From: Eucalyptus grandis
Taxonomy: Eukaryota > Streptophyta > Magnoliopsida > Myrtales > Myrtaceae
Length of the DNA: 64,000 nt
Assembly (NCBI RefSeq): GCF_016545825.1
Contig: NC_052621.1
Span: forward strand, 16,914,910 to 16,978,909
Direction of reading: 5' to 3'
This document shows, piece by piece, positions 10,435 to 22,649 of the stretch. The notes under the pieces were generated by a model. That model saw nothing but the letters and a program-made list of their open reading frames with translations, was not told where the DNA came from and made no database searches. Numbering within the stretch: position 1 is the first letter of the stretch; every line of letters begins with the position of its first letter. The position numbers were made by a program, and so were the translations under genes.

Positions 10435-13016
10435 TAGGGAGCGTGGTTCCCGGGTAGAACCGAAAACCGAAGAATCGAATCGGAGGTTTGGTTTCGGTTC
10501 TGGTTCTAAAGGGACCGGTTCGATTCCTGGTTTCCCTTTTCTAGGAACCGGAACCGGCACTAGGAACCGGAACCAGTCCAATTAGGGCTAAAAAACCCCA
10601 AATCAAAATTCACTTTCACTTCCACACGACACTTTTCACTCATAGTTCTCTTTGCCCATTCCCGTCTCCGCCTCTGCTCGTCACCACTGCCGACCGCCCT
10701 CAATGCCACCGCCGCTAACCTCTGCTCAAGGCCACCTCCGCTCACCCTCGACGGCACTGCGGCTGACCTCTGGCTCGCCGCTTGCCCTCGATGCCACCGT
10801 CGCTCGCCCTCAACGCCACCGCTACTCACCCTTGACGCCACCGCTCGCTGACCCATGCTCGAGGCCATCTCCGCGGCGAACCTCTAGCTCACCGCTCACC
10901 CTTGACGCCACTATTGCTCACCCTCGATGCCACCACTGCTTACCCTCGATGCCATCGCTTGCTGACCCCTGCTCGTGGCCACCTCCGCTCGCCCTCGACG
11001 CCACCACGGCTAACCTCTAGCTCGCCGCTTGCCCTCAACGCCACCATCGCTCACCCTCGACACCAACACTCGCTGACCCCTACTCGAGGCGACCTCCTCT
11101 CACCTTCGACGACACCGCTAACCTCTAGCTCGCTGCTTGCCTTGACGCCACCATCACTCGCCCTCGACACGACCGCCGCTCACCCTCGACGCGACCACTC
11201 GCTAACCCCCCGCTCAAGGCCACCTCCGCTCACCCTTGACGCCACCGCCGCTCACCCTCAATGCCACCGCTGACCTTTGCTCGGCGAGCCACCAGTGACC
11301 TCTGCTCAATGCCACCGCTGACCTCTTCTTGTGAGTGTTCTCTCTCTGTTTTGATTATTTATGCTCGTGTTTGTGTTCTAGTGGGTCTTTGAAGCTACCT
11401 TCACAAGAGGACAAGTAAATCCAGTCCAAGGAATGGTATGTGTCATGCTATGTGTCTGAACTATTTAATTCTCGTAATTCTTTGTTTGTCCCTATAGACA
11501 TGTATCCCATATTCACGCCTGTTTATTTTCTCTAATGTCATAAAGCAATGTATTTGACAAAATGGCAGGATTCAATTCCAAAAGGTGTTGACGAGTGTAA
11601 TGTGTGCCGCCATAGATATGGTGTCTGCATAAAGGTGAACTTACATTTATGATTTTATGAACTCTGTGTTCATTATAAGTAGATGAAGCTAAGTCTTGCT
11701 CTTATGCCTGTAGTGCAATTATGGTCACTGTCACAACACGTTTCATCCATCATGTACTCGAACTACTGGATTGTTCATGAGTGTAAAAACAGTTGGTGGC
11801 AAGTTGCAGCACCGGGCTTATTGTGGAAAGCACAATGTAGAGCAGAAGGCAAAGGGGTGTCTTGCATATTGCATGTGCATTTATTAAGTCAATTCTGGAG
11901 ATCATAGATATTGAGTTGTGTATCTCATGTCTTCATATATCTTTTGTATTCTAAAATATTGGACAGGCTGAATCGCAAAGTATGGAATTGAAGAGCTAAA
12001 GAGCATCAAGCAAATCTGGGTACAGTTATATTTACGTTGATCTTGATGCATGGCCTAATTTTGTGTACTTAGCAAATCAGAGCACCGCTTAAATTTCGGA
12101 AAAATGTAGCAAGTGGACGTACGGGTAAAGTTTTCAACAGCCAGAAGAAGGCATATGAAGTTTAGTACGTGTTATCAAGCTTTCTTTTTGCAAACTTGTT
12201 ATCATTCACTTTTCTCGGCCAGTTAACTATTAAATAATATTATATAATCATGTATTATGAAGATATGGGTTTTGACTGTGCTTGATTTTTTTACCTCTTA
12301 CTAACATCTTGCTTGTTATGCCAAGTCATGGCTGATTTTCTCTTGCATATGATGAATATGTGACTATGCTATTCATTCGCGTTATATGTATGTTTGCTGT
12401 TTATGTTGTCGATCAGATTACTGAACTTCACTCAATGCTTTTTGCAAGTTGAATTGGAAAGGTTGCGGCTTCTTTGTGAGGGAACCATTAAACGTGAAAA
12501 AGTGAAGGTAAGCCAAGCAATAACATAATGTCTGTTTTAAGTTGTGCTCATCATTAAAAACACATGACTTCAGTATTGACGAATGTAATGTGTGCCACCA
12601 TAGATATGGTGTCTGCATAAAGGTGAATTCGCACGTTTCATCCATCATGTGCTCGAACTCTTGGATTGTTCATGAGTGTAAAAACAATTTGTTTATTATT
12701 GCTTCTAAAATGATGTTTGCTGTTTGTGTTATATTCTCTTTGATGAATGACAAGTTTGTTTATTGTTGCTGCATTCATTTCCATTTTTTTAAACTAAAAA
12801 AGACAAAAAAAAAAAACTTGTTGGAACCTGGAATTGGCCCCGGAACCTGTGATAGGGTAGGTTCCAGGTTTTTGGTTGAATTAGATTCCGGGTTCCAAAA
12901 AATGAGGAACGTACCCGACGATAGGTTCCAGGTTCCAAAAATGAGGAACCCGTGCCCGAGGGTAGGTTCCAGGTTCCAAGCGAAACCTGTAAGGAACCTG
13001 AAACCACTCACCCTTA
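10435..13016. mobile_element. Non-autonomous hAT-type element, 2.6 kb
   Basis: The element is bounded by an exact 8-bp target duplication ATTCCACC (10427-10434 and 13017-13024). Its ends are imperfect inverted repeats, TAGGGAGCGTGGTTCC on the left and GAACCTGAAACCACTCACCCTTA on the right. Repeated subterminal motifs of the GGAACCGG/GGTTCCAGG type lie inside both ends, as is usual for plant hAT elements. No transposase domain could be read. The interior holds a minisatellite (about 10,680-11,330) and a diverged direct duplication (11,588-11,790 against 12,576-12,690). Confidence 0.85.
10680..11330. repeat. GC-rich minisatellite inside the hAT
   Basis: This is an irregular tandem array built on variants of CTCGACGCCACCGCTCGC and CTGACCTCTGCTCGAGGCCAC. 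It gives long Pro/Thr/Ser/His-rich open frames on the plus strand, but these result from composition and repeat length and not from selection. Confidence 0.75.
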
Positions 13017-13691
13017 ATTCCACCTAATTGCAAAATTCTCGTCAATCGACACTAAACCGATTTTCTGTCATTTTGACTACCATGTATCCGTATTTAAAAA
13101 CCTCAATATTTTCCACGACCACCGAGAGTTGCCAATGTGTTAAATGAGTTCATTATGGTTAAAAGAAAATCGACCACGGTTCATTGTACCAAACATTCCT
13201 AAAAGCTACCTAGTAAGTAAGGTTACAATAAAAGCACGTTTGATTGAAAATAACCGCGAATTTGAATTCGATTTCTGAAATTGAAAGTCCTATCATGTCA
13301 TGAGTCATTCTAGAAACGCCGACTCACCTTTTAAGAAAATTCCAGCAAGCTCATGATTTTTATGGACAAATCGTTGCGAATGATTCGGAAAATGAACGGA
13401 AACTCGAATTGGCCGATTTGAAGAGACTTTTAACATCCGTGTAAGCAAATCGGTGAATGAAAGTTGTTTGGCTTTTTTCAATTCAAATTGGACGTCAACT
13501 GAATTAACCAAAAGTATTGAATCCAAGCTATTTTTTTTTTTTTTATTTGGGCTTTGCTTTTATTTTTTCCTTGTACGTGTTCCCCGAACCAATTGCCCCC
13601 TTTGCAGCAAATTTTCCTCTCTTTTTATTAATTTCTTCACGTTCATTCCCTTTTACCGAATCTTTCTTCTTCGCACGAACTCCCCAGCCAG

Positions 13692-14568
13692 CCGGAGAAA
13701 ATATTCAGTGGTTCGTGCGCGCCACGTCATCCGCTAACCTGGCGCGCACAAACCACTCAGATACTAACACCTGTCCCGAGCGGGACCCCCTCGAAAATGA
13801 GAAAAGGGCTAGTTTTTAGGCGGCTCAACTCGGCTCGGCTCGAAAGGAGGATTAGCGTATTCCTCCCGCTCAAAAATTTTTCTCTCTCCTCACTTAAATG
13901 GGCGGGTTCTCTCTCCTCTCCTCGTAAAAGAAAAAAACGCTCAAGCCTCCTCTATTTCCTTCTCCGCGCATCCCACTTCCTCCGCCTCCGTCTCCGTCTC
14001 CGGCGGAGGCTCCGCCTCCGAACCTCCGCCTCGGCCTGCACCTGCCCAAAAGCGTCGCTGGCCATCTGCCTCTGGCATCTCAGTCTCGTTCCCGAGCGGC
14101 ACCAGGCTCCCCGCCGCTGACGGGGCGTTGTCCCTAACGCTGGCCCGCTCGGTCGCGAGGGAGATCTCGGCGGACTTGGGCGGGGTCGACGGCGCGGCGA
14201 AGAAGGAGAGGCCTGCTGCATTTTCTCTCTCTTTTTTTCAACAGAGCGCTCGCTATTTCTTCCCGCTTCTGCCTCTGTCTTCCTCAAGCACTCCTCTCCT
14301 CTCTGTCCCGAGCCCTCTCACTCACCCCAAGCGCCCCCCTCCTCTCTGTCTCGAGCCCTCTCACTCACCCTAAGCGCTTCCCTCCTCGCCTCTGTCGTCG
14401 TCGCCGTCATCGACTTTCCAGCCGCGGCTCCAGAAATCGCCGGCTGCCGACTGGCCTCTTGAGCTTCTTTGTCTTCTACTCCTTATTCGGTCCCGATTTC
14501 GGGCTCGAGTACGTAGCCAAGGATTTTGAAGCAAAAGAGGTTTGCGAGGCTAGATATACTGGTGGCGG
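13692..14568. repeat. Left arm of a long inverted repeat
   Basis: This arm reads CCGGAGAAAATATTCAGTGG... through to GATATACTGGTGGCGG. It is the reverse complement of 28,832-29,652, with small indels and an extra CT-rich repeat here around 14,310-14,385. It is GC- and CT-rich, with the look of a plant promoter plus 5' leader. Both arms diverge abruptly after the GGTGGCGG motif. The arms enclose about 14.3 kb of gene fragments. Confidence 0.88.
13707..13757. repeat. 51-bp imperfect palindrome in the left arm
   Basis: AGTGGTTCGTGCGCGCCACG at one side pairs with TGGCGCGCACAAACCACT at the other, around a short centre. The counterpart in the right arm is at 29,587-29,637. It could be a hairpin, a paired cis element or a tiny MITE. 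Confidence 0.7.
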
Positions 14569-17500
14569 ACGGCGAGAGCATGATCGACCTGAGTCGTTAC
14601 TCTTTGCTCGGTGATTTCAAGCTCGACGTCGAAGCAGAGAAGGAGGAAGAACAAGAACGAGATGAAGGAGAAGAAGGAGAAGATGGGTCCTTGCTTTTCT
14701 GCTTCTGGGTTTATCTCTTGAAGTCCGCCACTTTCCCTTGTACCATTTTCCATCAGGTAGAGGAAAGCCGCCGTTTTTCCATCTTTTTTCGTCCCTTTTT
14801 GGTTCGTTGGTTTTGATGGGAGGGATGGTGTTCGTTTCTCAATTCTGTGAATTTTTTATGTTTAGAGAGGTTGGGTGTTATGAGTTGCTTGTTTGGCGGT
14901 TGTTTTAGCGATTGATCACTCACCGGTTGTTGGATTTTGTGATTTGGAGGGATGCTTGGCGTTGGTTTGGATCGATCACCGTTGCTCGGCTCTCGGGTTG
15001 TGTCTGTTGGTCTGATTACAATGAGTTTGAATCATTGAGGAATTTTCCCAAGAGTGTCTTTTCACGTTTACTGAAGTCTATTGCTGTGTTGTTCCTGTTA
15101 GATGGTATACTGAGTGTCAATGCCTATTGGTGAAACCAAAGCTTATTGATTTTTGTGGATTTGTCTGGGATCAATCCTTTGTAATGCGTCAAGTCTTGTT
15201 TTTTTTCCGTCCCCTATTGCGATCTATCTTGGTTTGTGACACAAGGGACTAGTCGAAAATGGTGATTAAGGGATGATGTATACCATAATTACAAATAGTG
15301 TTGCCTGTCACTTCTCTTTTCAGCTCAAAGTTCTATGGTTAATGGGGTTAAAAATATTCTTTCACACAGGTGAACTCTGATGTCAAGATGCTTTTCCAAT
15401 TCTCGTTTTGAATGGAGATAAGAGACTCACGCTTCTGCCACCGCTTCCTCCACAAAAAGAATCTCCTGATTCTGAGGTTTCTCCTTTTTCAAGTGAAAAA
15501 TCGTAGACTTCTTTAGATAGCGAGTTTCCATTTGGAAAATGGGTCCATGTTGGCTGTCAGGTATGTATATCAAGTGTCTGAATTACTCTTTCTACACATG
15601 GTTTTTAAACTGCTCGTTCCTTTTGAGTTGATAACTGCTGAAATTTTTATGGCTATAGCTTAGCGCATTAATGTCCGTCATGTTTACCACTTATTGGTTT
15701 GAGCCGTCGAGCTGAAGCAAGTTGTTACTGAACATTTTATCTGTCTGTTTTACCTTTAACCAATCATTTTCAGATGTAATTGGAATTGTATGAATGGTGC
15801 ATGATCTTCAAATATATAAAAGTAAGGCGTATTGGATGGATATTCAAATAGCACGTAGAACTGTTGCACTTTCAATGTGACTGAAAAGAACAAGCTTTTA
15901 TAGAGTACATACATGGAGTATGATTCTATTCATATTCATTGGAGTGCCTGTGATCAACTAATTGCATGCATTATCTGGAGGATCTTGGACAAGAATTGTT
16001 ATCTGCAAAATTTCATGTAAGTCTATGTCTCATTGTTGGTCTGATGAAAGAGATAGAGTACAATTTTAGATTGCATAAATGGTGCTCAACTTAAAGTCTC
16101 TTGTCAATCTTATTATGTCATTGTCTTTCCTAGGTTTCTTACTCTCAGGGCCCTTTTCCCTTTGTAAATTGCTCAAAGTTCTATCTTCATGGCAGGTCTC
16201 AAGTGAACTTTTACGGCTTCACATTGACGGGGAAGTGGTGGATGAGAAGCCCCTACGTGCCTCAAAAGATGGATAATCTAGCTCTTCAAGGAAAATAAGT
16301 TTGGTTAGTACCAGTGGAACTGATGATGGTATAGAAGGTTATTTATACAGTCCAAAGGTCTTGCACCCTTCTTCATCCATTGAGGATCATTATAAGGTAC
16401 CTTCTGTCGAGTTTGTTTGACCTTATTCATGTGGATATGATTTCTTTAATGAATATTTTCCTGTAATGCCAGGACTCACCTGTACACTTAGCTATTGACA
16501 AGTCATGTGCTTCTGACATAGAAGAAGGTAGTGATGGTATCTGGAGAATCGTGGGTGGAAAGGTAAGTCGTTGTATCTTCCTTTTAATCCTATCACCACT
16601 ACATTTTTATTTTTTTTGACAAAATCTAATTGAGTGTCACTTCCAGTGTTAAGCATTTGTCATTGAACTGCCTTGACGAAGTTGAATCTTTTTTCTGTGA
16701 CGTCAGGAAGCGATATTTCTATGTTAATAGCTTCCGACTTTTTTTGTTGTTTTTCTTTCAATAGAAAAAAGTTGGCTCTAAAGCTTGCTTCTGTCTTGTG
16801 AAGTTCTCTCTTGATCTGACACAATCTAAATGTTGATCAGGCTAAGGATAGTTTCGGGACTTGCCCAGACGTGATATTGAAGAATATTGAAACTGCAGAG
16901 AAACTTTTTTCAGATTCTGAATGTACTAAAATGCGAAATTCAAATTCCAAGAGTATGCCAAGTGTTGGAAAAGCAGTTCCAGATTCTTTCACATTTAGTT
17001 ACTGCTTGGCAGGCCCATGAGAGGGCTCTTCTGCTGAAGAAGTTTGCAGCATCTGCTTCAGATGAAGAAGTTTTGGAACTTGCGAATCAGGTCTCCTTGT
17101 ACACTGGATGCTCCCATCATTGGTAAGTTCCTATCTCTTTAGTCATTTCTATTGGGATGCTGACAGAGACTATACTTACCATTTTCCCCTTATGTGCACG
17201 ATAGTCTATTTGTCTGAAATGATCGTGCTTATAAGTGGTGGGAGAACACTTGTCTTCCAAAGCCATCCACAAGCTGGCTAAGTACTAGTCTTCCCACATG
17301 TACTTTCTTGTTGCCAATTGACCAACTATGTTCAAACCTAAAATCGATAGTTCTTATTAATGCATGATACAGACCTTCTTCTCTGAGCACTTAATGGTAA
17401 TGATATTGCTTATTGGCGGCTAGGTAATTTTCCCACCTGCCATAGTTTACTGGCCTCCCCTTGTGTCACTGCCACACTTTCAATAGAAGTGTACGTGAAC

Positions 17501-18255
17501 CTTGTGCGTCCATAACACTTCTTTTATTTTTAGGAACCAAATTGCAGTTGCAAAGAAATTGATAGAGGAAGGAACGAAATTATGGAGCTTGCTTTCACAA
17601 AATGACAGCCATGTTCCCTGGGAGAGCGCCATCTATGAGATTGAAGAGTACTTTATGAAGATTGCTTCCTGCAATACTAGAACTCTTTCCCAAAAATAGT
17701 GAAAATGGACGGGATAGGTGGAAAGTTGGGAGAAGTTTGAAATTTCTGTGGGAGAGAAATAGAGGGAAAATTCGAATTTTTAGATACTCTCTCCAAATTC
17801 TGGCCCTTGGTGCTCCCAAAATAGCCTTAGTGTCATGGTCACTATTTGCTATCTCTGTTGTTGTGCATGTTCTTAGACTACCCTTCTTCCATGCTTTGGC
17901 ACTTTATGATGCTTAGTTTAAGATTTCTTTTACATGCGTTTGTTTTTGTGTTACTATCAATTGTTTTGTTGCTTTTTAATCTCTAAATATAGAGCGCAAA
18001 GAACAAATAGAGAAAGCAGAGGAGAAAGAACGAATGAGAAAAAGAAAAAGAAGAGAGGGAAAAAGAGAAGCTGAGGGGAAAGCTGGCAAAGAGAAAGCAG
18101 TTTCAGCAGGGTTGGGTGTTGGAGATCTTGGATCACGTAAGGATGGGAGGAGGCAGGCTAGCAGAGAGGAACAAGAGAAAATCAAGGCTAAGATGAGAAA
18201 GAATGCCTACCAATTGGCCTATGCTAAAGCAGAGGAGGCATCTAGGTTACTGTAG
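14526..18255 (+). pseudogene. Unrecognised plus-strand exons with lesions
   Basis: Several stretches look like exons with splice signals but belong to no family I recognise. They are: about 14,580-14,690 (MIDLSRYSLLGDFKLDVEAE then an acidic run); about 16,197-16,397 (VSSELLRLHIDGEVVDEKPL, with TAA at about 16,274); 16,473-16,562 (DSPVHLAIDKSCASDIEEG, ending IWRIVGGK); about 16,841-17,120 (two frames, including AHERALLLKKFAASASDEEV); about 17,534-17,680 (KKLIEEGTKLWSLLSQNDSH); and about 17,992-18,255, a highly charged coiled-coil-like segment (KAEEKERMRKRKRREGKREA). They could be the 5' part of the RDR-like gene that follows or a separate gene. I do not see the usual gamma-RDR N-terminus in them. 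Confidence 0.45.
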
Positions 18256-18370
18256 GTGGAGCAAACAAGAAAGGGAAGAGATTCTAAGATGTTTTGCTGT
18301 TGCTTTTTCTTGAATCTCTTGGGCCTACAAAAACCCGCGGTGAAAGACTGCAATTCCATTCTGCCAAAAG

Positions 18371-19804
18371 CATACTGGTGGGACTGGATTTGTATCCGAG
18401 GACATAGCTTTGAAGTGTCGTGGAAATATTTTCAAGGGAAGAGGTGTGATTGCTTATGCTTTTAAGGTTTGTGACCAGGATATGGGTATCATTTTAGTGG
18501 TATCTTCCTCTTGCTATGCAAGAAAAACTGATCTCCAAAAAATAATTATGACAAATAAAAAAGGAAAATCTACATTGCATTATTAAGTATCATTTCAGCT
18601 TCAATAATTCTCCATATTGTGATAAATTTCATTTTTTCTATCGGTTCATTTATATCTTCCATTCTAATTGTTTTGGCCGAATTTTAATCTGTAGCTCCCT
18701 CCTCATACAATTCATATTCGACCGTCGATGATCAAGGTTGAAAAGGACCCGAAGCTTTCGGATATCGTGACCGTTGATGCACTCGAAATAGTACAAACAA
18801 GGTACAACTAACATATTTTGCCAGCAGCTATCATTGTTTTAATTAATTCTCTTGAGGTTCTTATGGTACCTCGACCCTAGTATTGTGATCACAAAGTTAT
18901 CTGTGGGTTTGTTGCCTGGCTATGCTATTGATTTGTTGATCATTGTATTAAGATTTTCCTTTGGAGTTAGCTGGTTAAAAGATCCTTACATAAACAGACT
19001 GAAAAGTTAGCGGCTTTCTTGTTCTTTCAGCAGTTTAATTTGAACATGGGACATGTTTTTCTTGTGAATTACTAAATCCCATTGCTTTTTGTTTGGAGCT
19101 TTTTCTGCCATCAAATTTTACCTTTTTGGAAGAACTGATTAGACCTTGGTCCTCATTGATGCAGTAATAAACCAAAGCCTGCATATCTTTCAAAGATTTT
19201 GATTGCACTTTTAAGCTATGGCGGGGTCCCTAATGAATTTCTTTTGGACATGGTGGAGAATGCTTTGGGAGATGCAAATAGTGTCATCTCTAGTAAACGA
19301 GCAGCTCTAAGAGGTAGTATTCTTCTGAACATTTGGACTATTGAAATAATGTCTATTCTTAAAACAGTCCAAAAAGAGATTTTTCTCCAATTTTTTTTTT
19401 TTCTATACTTGGATGTGCTTCTTTTTTTTTTCTTGATTCGAAATATGCATACGTAAAAAAATGCATCTCTATTCATCTTTGCTGCTTTTACTTCCCCTGG
19501 GTGCGTATTTCCTTCAATTGCTATTTGACATGTAAACATTTTCCCTTGTGTTTTCCTTTTGTTCTTTTACCATACGAACAGTTTCGATGAATCATGGTGA
19601 GAAGGATGGTTTGACTGCAGCCAGAATGATCTTATCTGGGATTCCTCTGGACGAAACATACCTACAGAATCGTCTGTCCATCCTGATGAACGATGAAAAG
19701 AAGAGTTTGAAAGGAGGAAGGATTCCTATTTGAGATTCTTACTATCTAATGGGGACAGCCGATCCCACAGGAATTCTTAAAAGCGATGAAGTTTGTATTA
19801 TCCT
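18371..19804 (+). pseudogene. Gamma-clade RNA-dependent RNA polymerase fragment (RDR3/4/5 type)
   Basis: Four exon-like pieces follow the order of plant gamma RDR proteins: 18,371-18,466 (HTGGTGFVSEDIALKC), 18,705-18,801 (LPPHTIHIRPSMIKVEKDPK), 19,165-19,313 (SKILIALLSYGGVPNEFLLD) and 19,582-19,804 (ARMILSGIPLDE then YYLMGTADPTGILKSDEV). Family members make double-stranded RNA or are inferred to. The piece between exons 1 and 2 that normally carries the FxxGxAVKGTF block is missing. A TGA at 19731-19733 replaces the residue before DSYYLMGTADP. The conserved catalytic DxDGD region that should follow within about 100 residues is absent. It is therefore a truncated pseudogene. Assignment to the gamma clade rests on my recall of the family consensus. 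Confidence 0.8.
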
Positions 19805-22640
19805 GTATGTACTCGTAATCTCATCTTTCTGTGCTTGATTTATCATTTAGCATGAGTCTGCTAAAGAAAACTCAAGAAAAACGATCATTTTTGTAATTTT
19901 AATTTTAGAGTGCATCCCTTGGTTTTTAGTGGCTTGGTATGGTTATAGAATAATTTCTAACCATGCCATAGGGTAAAATTCAAAATTTAGGTCTGCATAT
20001 GATTTGGCTTATTAAAATTCAAGTATGTGCCACTTGTTGACCTAAGCGTATGCCTACCTATATAAACCGTTGACTCAGCTCCTACCTTTCACAGTTTCAG
20101 AGCCAAACTTGGTAAAGCCTCTACTTGTTTCTTGTTTCCTTGTATTGCCAGTTAGGGAAACTCTCAAATTGCACAAAGAAATTTCATCTTTTTGTGATTT
20201 GTTTGCAGAAATGTTTCTGGTTGTGATTTATGCAAGTCGTTTTGGTACATGCACCAATAAAGGATAATAACCAAAAATAAAGATTACAGCATCAGTGGAC
20301 TTTATGGATTTTGTTTGAATGGCTTTCATCTGTGGCACCTACAATATGCTCACAGAATCTGATTTCTCTGTAAACACAGAGGAAACTTAGTAATTAACTG
20401 CTCTCTACGAGACCAAGCTAAATCTGGCAAAGCATGCGACTACTATATAAAACAAATACAACTTTGCTATTAGGAACTGTGCAGTCCCTGAATCAGCATA
20501 TAGATCAGCATATAGAGCAAGGCAGAAGTGCATCGCGGACAAGACCCATCAGTATCCTTAACATGGACATTGCAGAGTCTGACCCTTCCCTGTTCCAGAG
20601 GCTCTTCCACTAGGTGAGAAGAGATAGTAAGTTCCTGATGGCCAAAGTTAATATTTGCTCTATATAGTAGTCCCAGTTCTTTGCCAGATCTTACTCGGTT
20701 GTTATGGGGTAAGAAGCTGATTGCTTATTTTCCTCCTTGCTCTACAATGCAACCCCAAACGTAATGCAAAACTTCCATATTGGGCTCATTTGACCTGCTG
20801 ATTTGGCTTGGATATGGTCATTGGTGTGCAAGAGTCGGGATATCTGCCATTTGACCATTTGGTCCGCAAGTTTTTGCATCGGTTTCAGTTAACAGTGCTT
20901 AAGAAATGGATATTTTCCCTTCCGTGTGCTGTACCCATCTGAACTGATTGTTTTTTTATTAGTTATGACAATAAATGCGCGAAAGAGACAGGATTTCGAC
21001 AAGATATATCTTCTTTCTTATGGTGTTATTTCTTTGTATTAGGAGTATGGAGTCACAAGATAAATTATGTTGAAGCACTAATGCATCCTCTAAAACTTGC
21101 TATCAAGTTGCTGCAGCATTAAATGGTGAACTTTTTGCAGATGGCGAGGTAGAGATTAGAGGAATGACCGTAGCAGGTGATGAGACGGATCATAGGTCTG
21201 GGAATTGAAAGCCTTTTCCCGACTGGGCTCTTCTCTCTTTTGAGCTGCCTAGACCCATTGATCACACAGTTCACCGGCAACTTCAGTGCGGATGGGATTT
21301 TCCAGTGATTCATAGAGAAGTGGATGGACAATCGCTAAATCTAGCAACTAAGGCTTCATAGGAGTATTGACTTCATAAAGGGAAAATGTTAAAGCATTTC
21401 CGGGCACTTGCTAAGGCTCTTTAGTTATGTTTTTGTTAAGTAGACTTTTCAAAAAGTTCTTCATCTCGTACGTTAGTCCTCATCCATTCTACTAATGGGA
21501 TATATTTTCCCTTTAAAGTATTGGATACTCTTGTTTTCCTATAGAGAATGTTGCTCTGCACATCCTATAGAGAATGTTGCTCTGCACATAAAATCAGATT
21601 ATGCAAGCAAGTTTATCTAGTTGTGATTTCTTGCTTGTTTTCTCATTACCTATGCTGAGGTACCTTAAGCCAAATGAAGAGTGTAAGATGTTCAAACCGT
21701 TGGGCTTTGTTTCAAATGGGTTTCGTCTACAATATCGGCACTTCCAAGTCCTAGATATGTCCAAGGGTGTTATCTGGCTTTTCTAGTTTCTTGTCCTGAT
21801 CTTACCTAGAATTGGTTCATATCACCGTGGCAAGATAGAAAGGATCGAGTAAACCAACATCTTGTCAAAGTTGAACAATGCTACGTCTTCTTGCCCACAT
21901 TATTTTGCGAAATTGAAGCAGTGCATTTTGTATGACACTAGTATTCTGTAGTTGAGGGCCAAAAAGAACTTGAACACAGCATTTCGATGTTTGAATAACA
22001 AAGTTTTCAAGATATCTTCCAACAATACAAAGAGTGAGAATTAAGAACCACCATATTCTTTATAACAAGAATTAAAAATTCAAGATTGTTCTGATTTCCA
22101 AAACTAACTGAAAGTTAACTAATGTCGATTTTGTTTGTATATTTACACACTCAAAAGCTGCAGAAATTCTTTAGATCCTCTTCCTTGCCATACCAACTTG
22201 GTATTTATCTTCGAAATGTGAGGATCCAGATCCTTGGAAGAGTTCCTAATCATCCCCTCAGTGACTCTAGTAGCAAGTGATATATCTGCACATTCGGTTA
22301 TTTATATGCATGCGCTGTTTCAAATGCCATTTACATATGCACCAATATGTCTTTAGTTGTTCAAATTGAATAGGATTGGAGAAATTAAAACCTTGGAGAG
22401 ACTTCTCATCAGAGAGCACCTATGGGGCTCCTCCTGCAAAAGTAGAGGATAAAAACAGAGGAGAATACGTTCAGCACTTGAAAAGGAACAACAGTAAAGC
22501 ATTTGAACTAAACCTGGTAAGTAATCTCTATACACAGCAGGTCTACATTGACGAACCTGCTCAAATCACGTCTTTCAACCTCAATAGAAAAAAGATGAAA
22601 TGTTGTCAACCAAGTTTTACAGTTTTCGACTCTTCCTCCA
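19805..22640. other. No supported feature
   Basis: AT-rich sequence of intergenic or intronic character. I looked for the remaining RDR catalytic exons here on the plus strand and found none. A 25-bp direct repeat (about 21,541-21,592, CCTATAGAGAATGTTGCTCT) is the only local structure seen. Confidence 0.4.
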
Positions 22641-22649
22641 GCATTACCA

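Larger units (their letters stand above)
10166..13530 (-). mobile_element. Diverged LTR-C relative in inverted orientation
   Basis: The TRM1-bearing unit sequence stops at 10,165, and TGTGACATCCTGATTTTCAG begins. Read on the minus strand, 10,166-10,434 and 13,025-13,530 follow the right part of LTR-C (compare 1,681 back to about 900) with clear but diverged identity. One shared stretch runs through GTGCCGTAATGACC. The far end and a matching target duplication are not visible, so the copy is probably truncated near 13,530. A hAT element interrupts it. Confidence 0.65.

Noticed and set aside
10652..11273. Long Pro/Thr/Ser-rich frames
   Set aside because: They are produced by the minisatellite. 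Several frames are open at once and no domain is seen.
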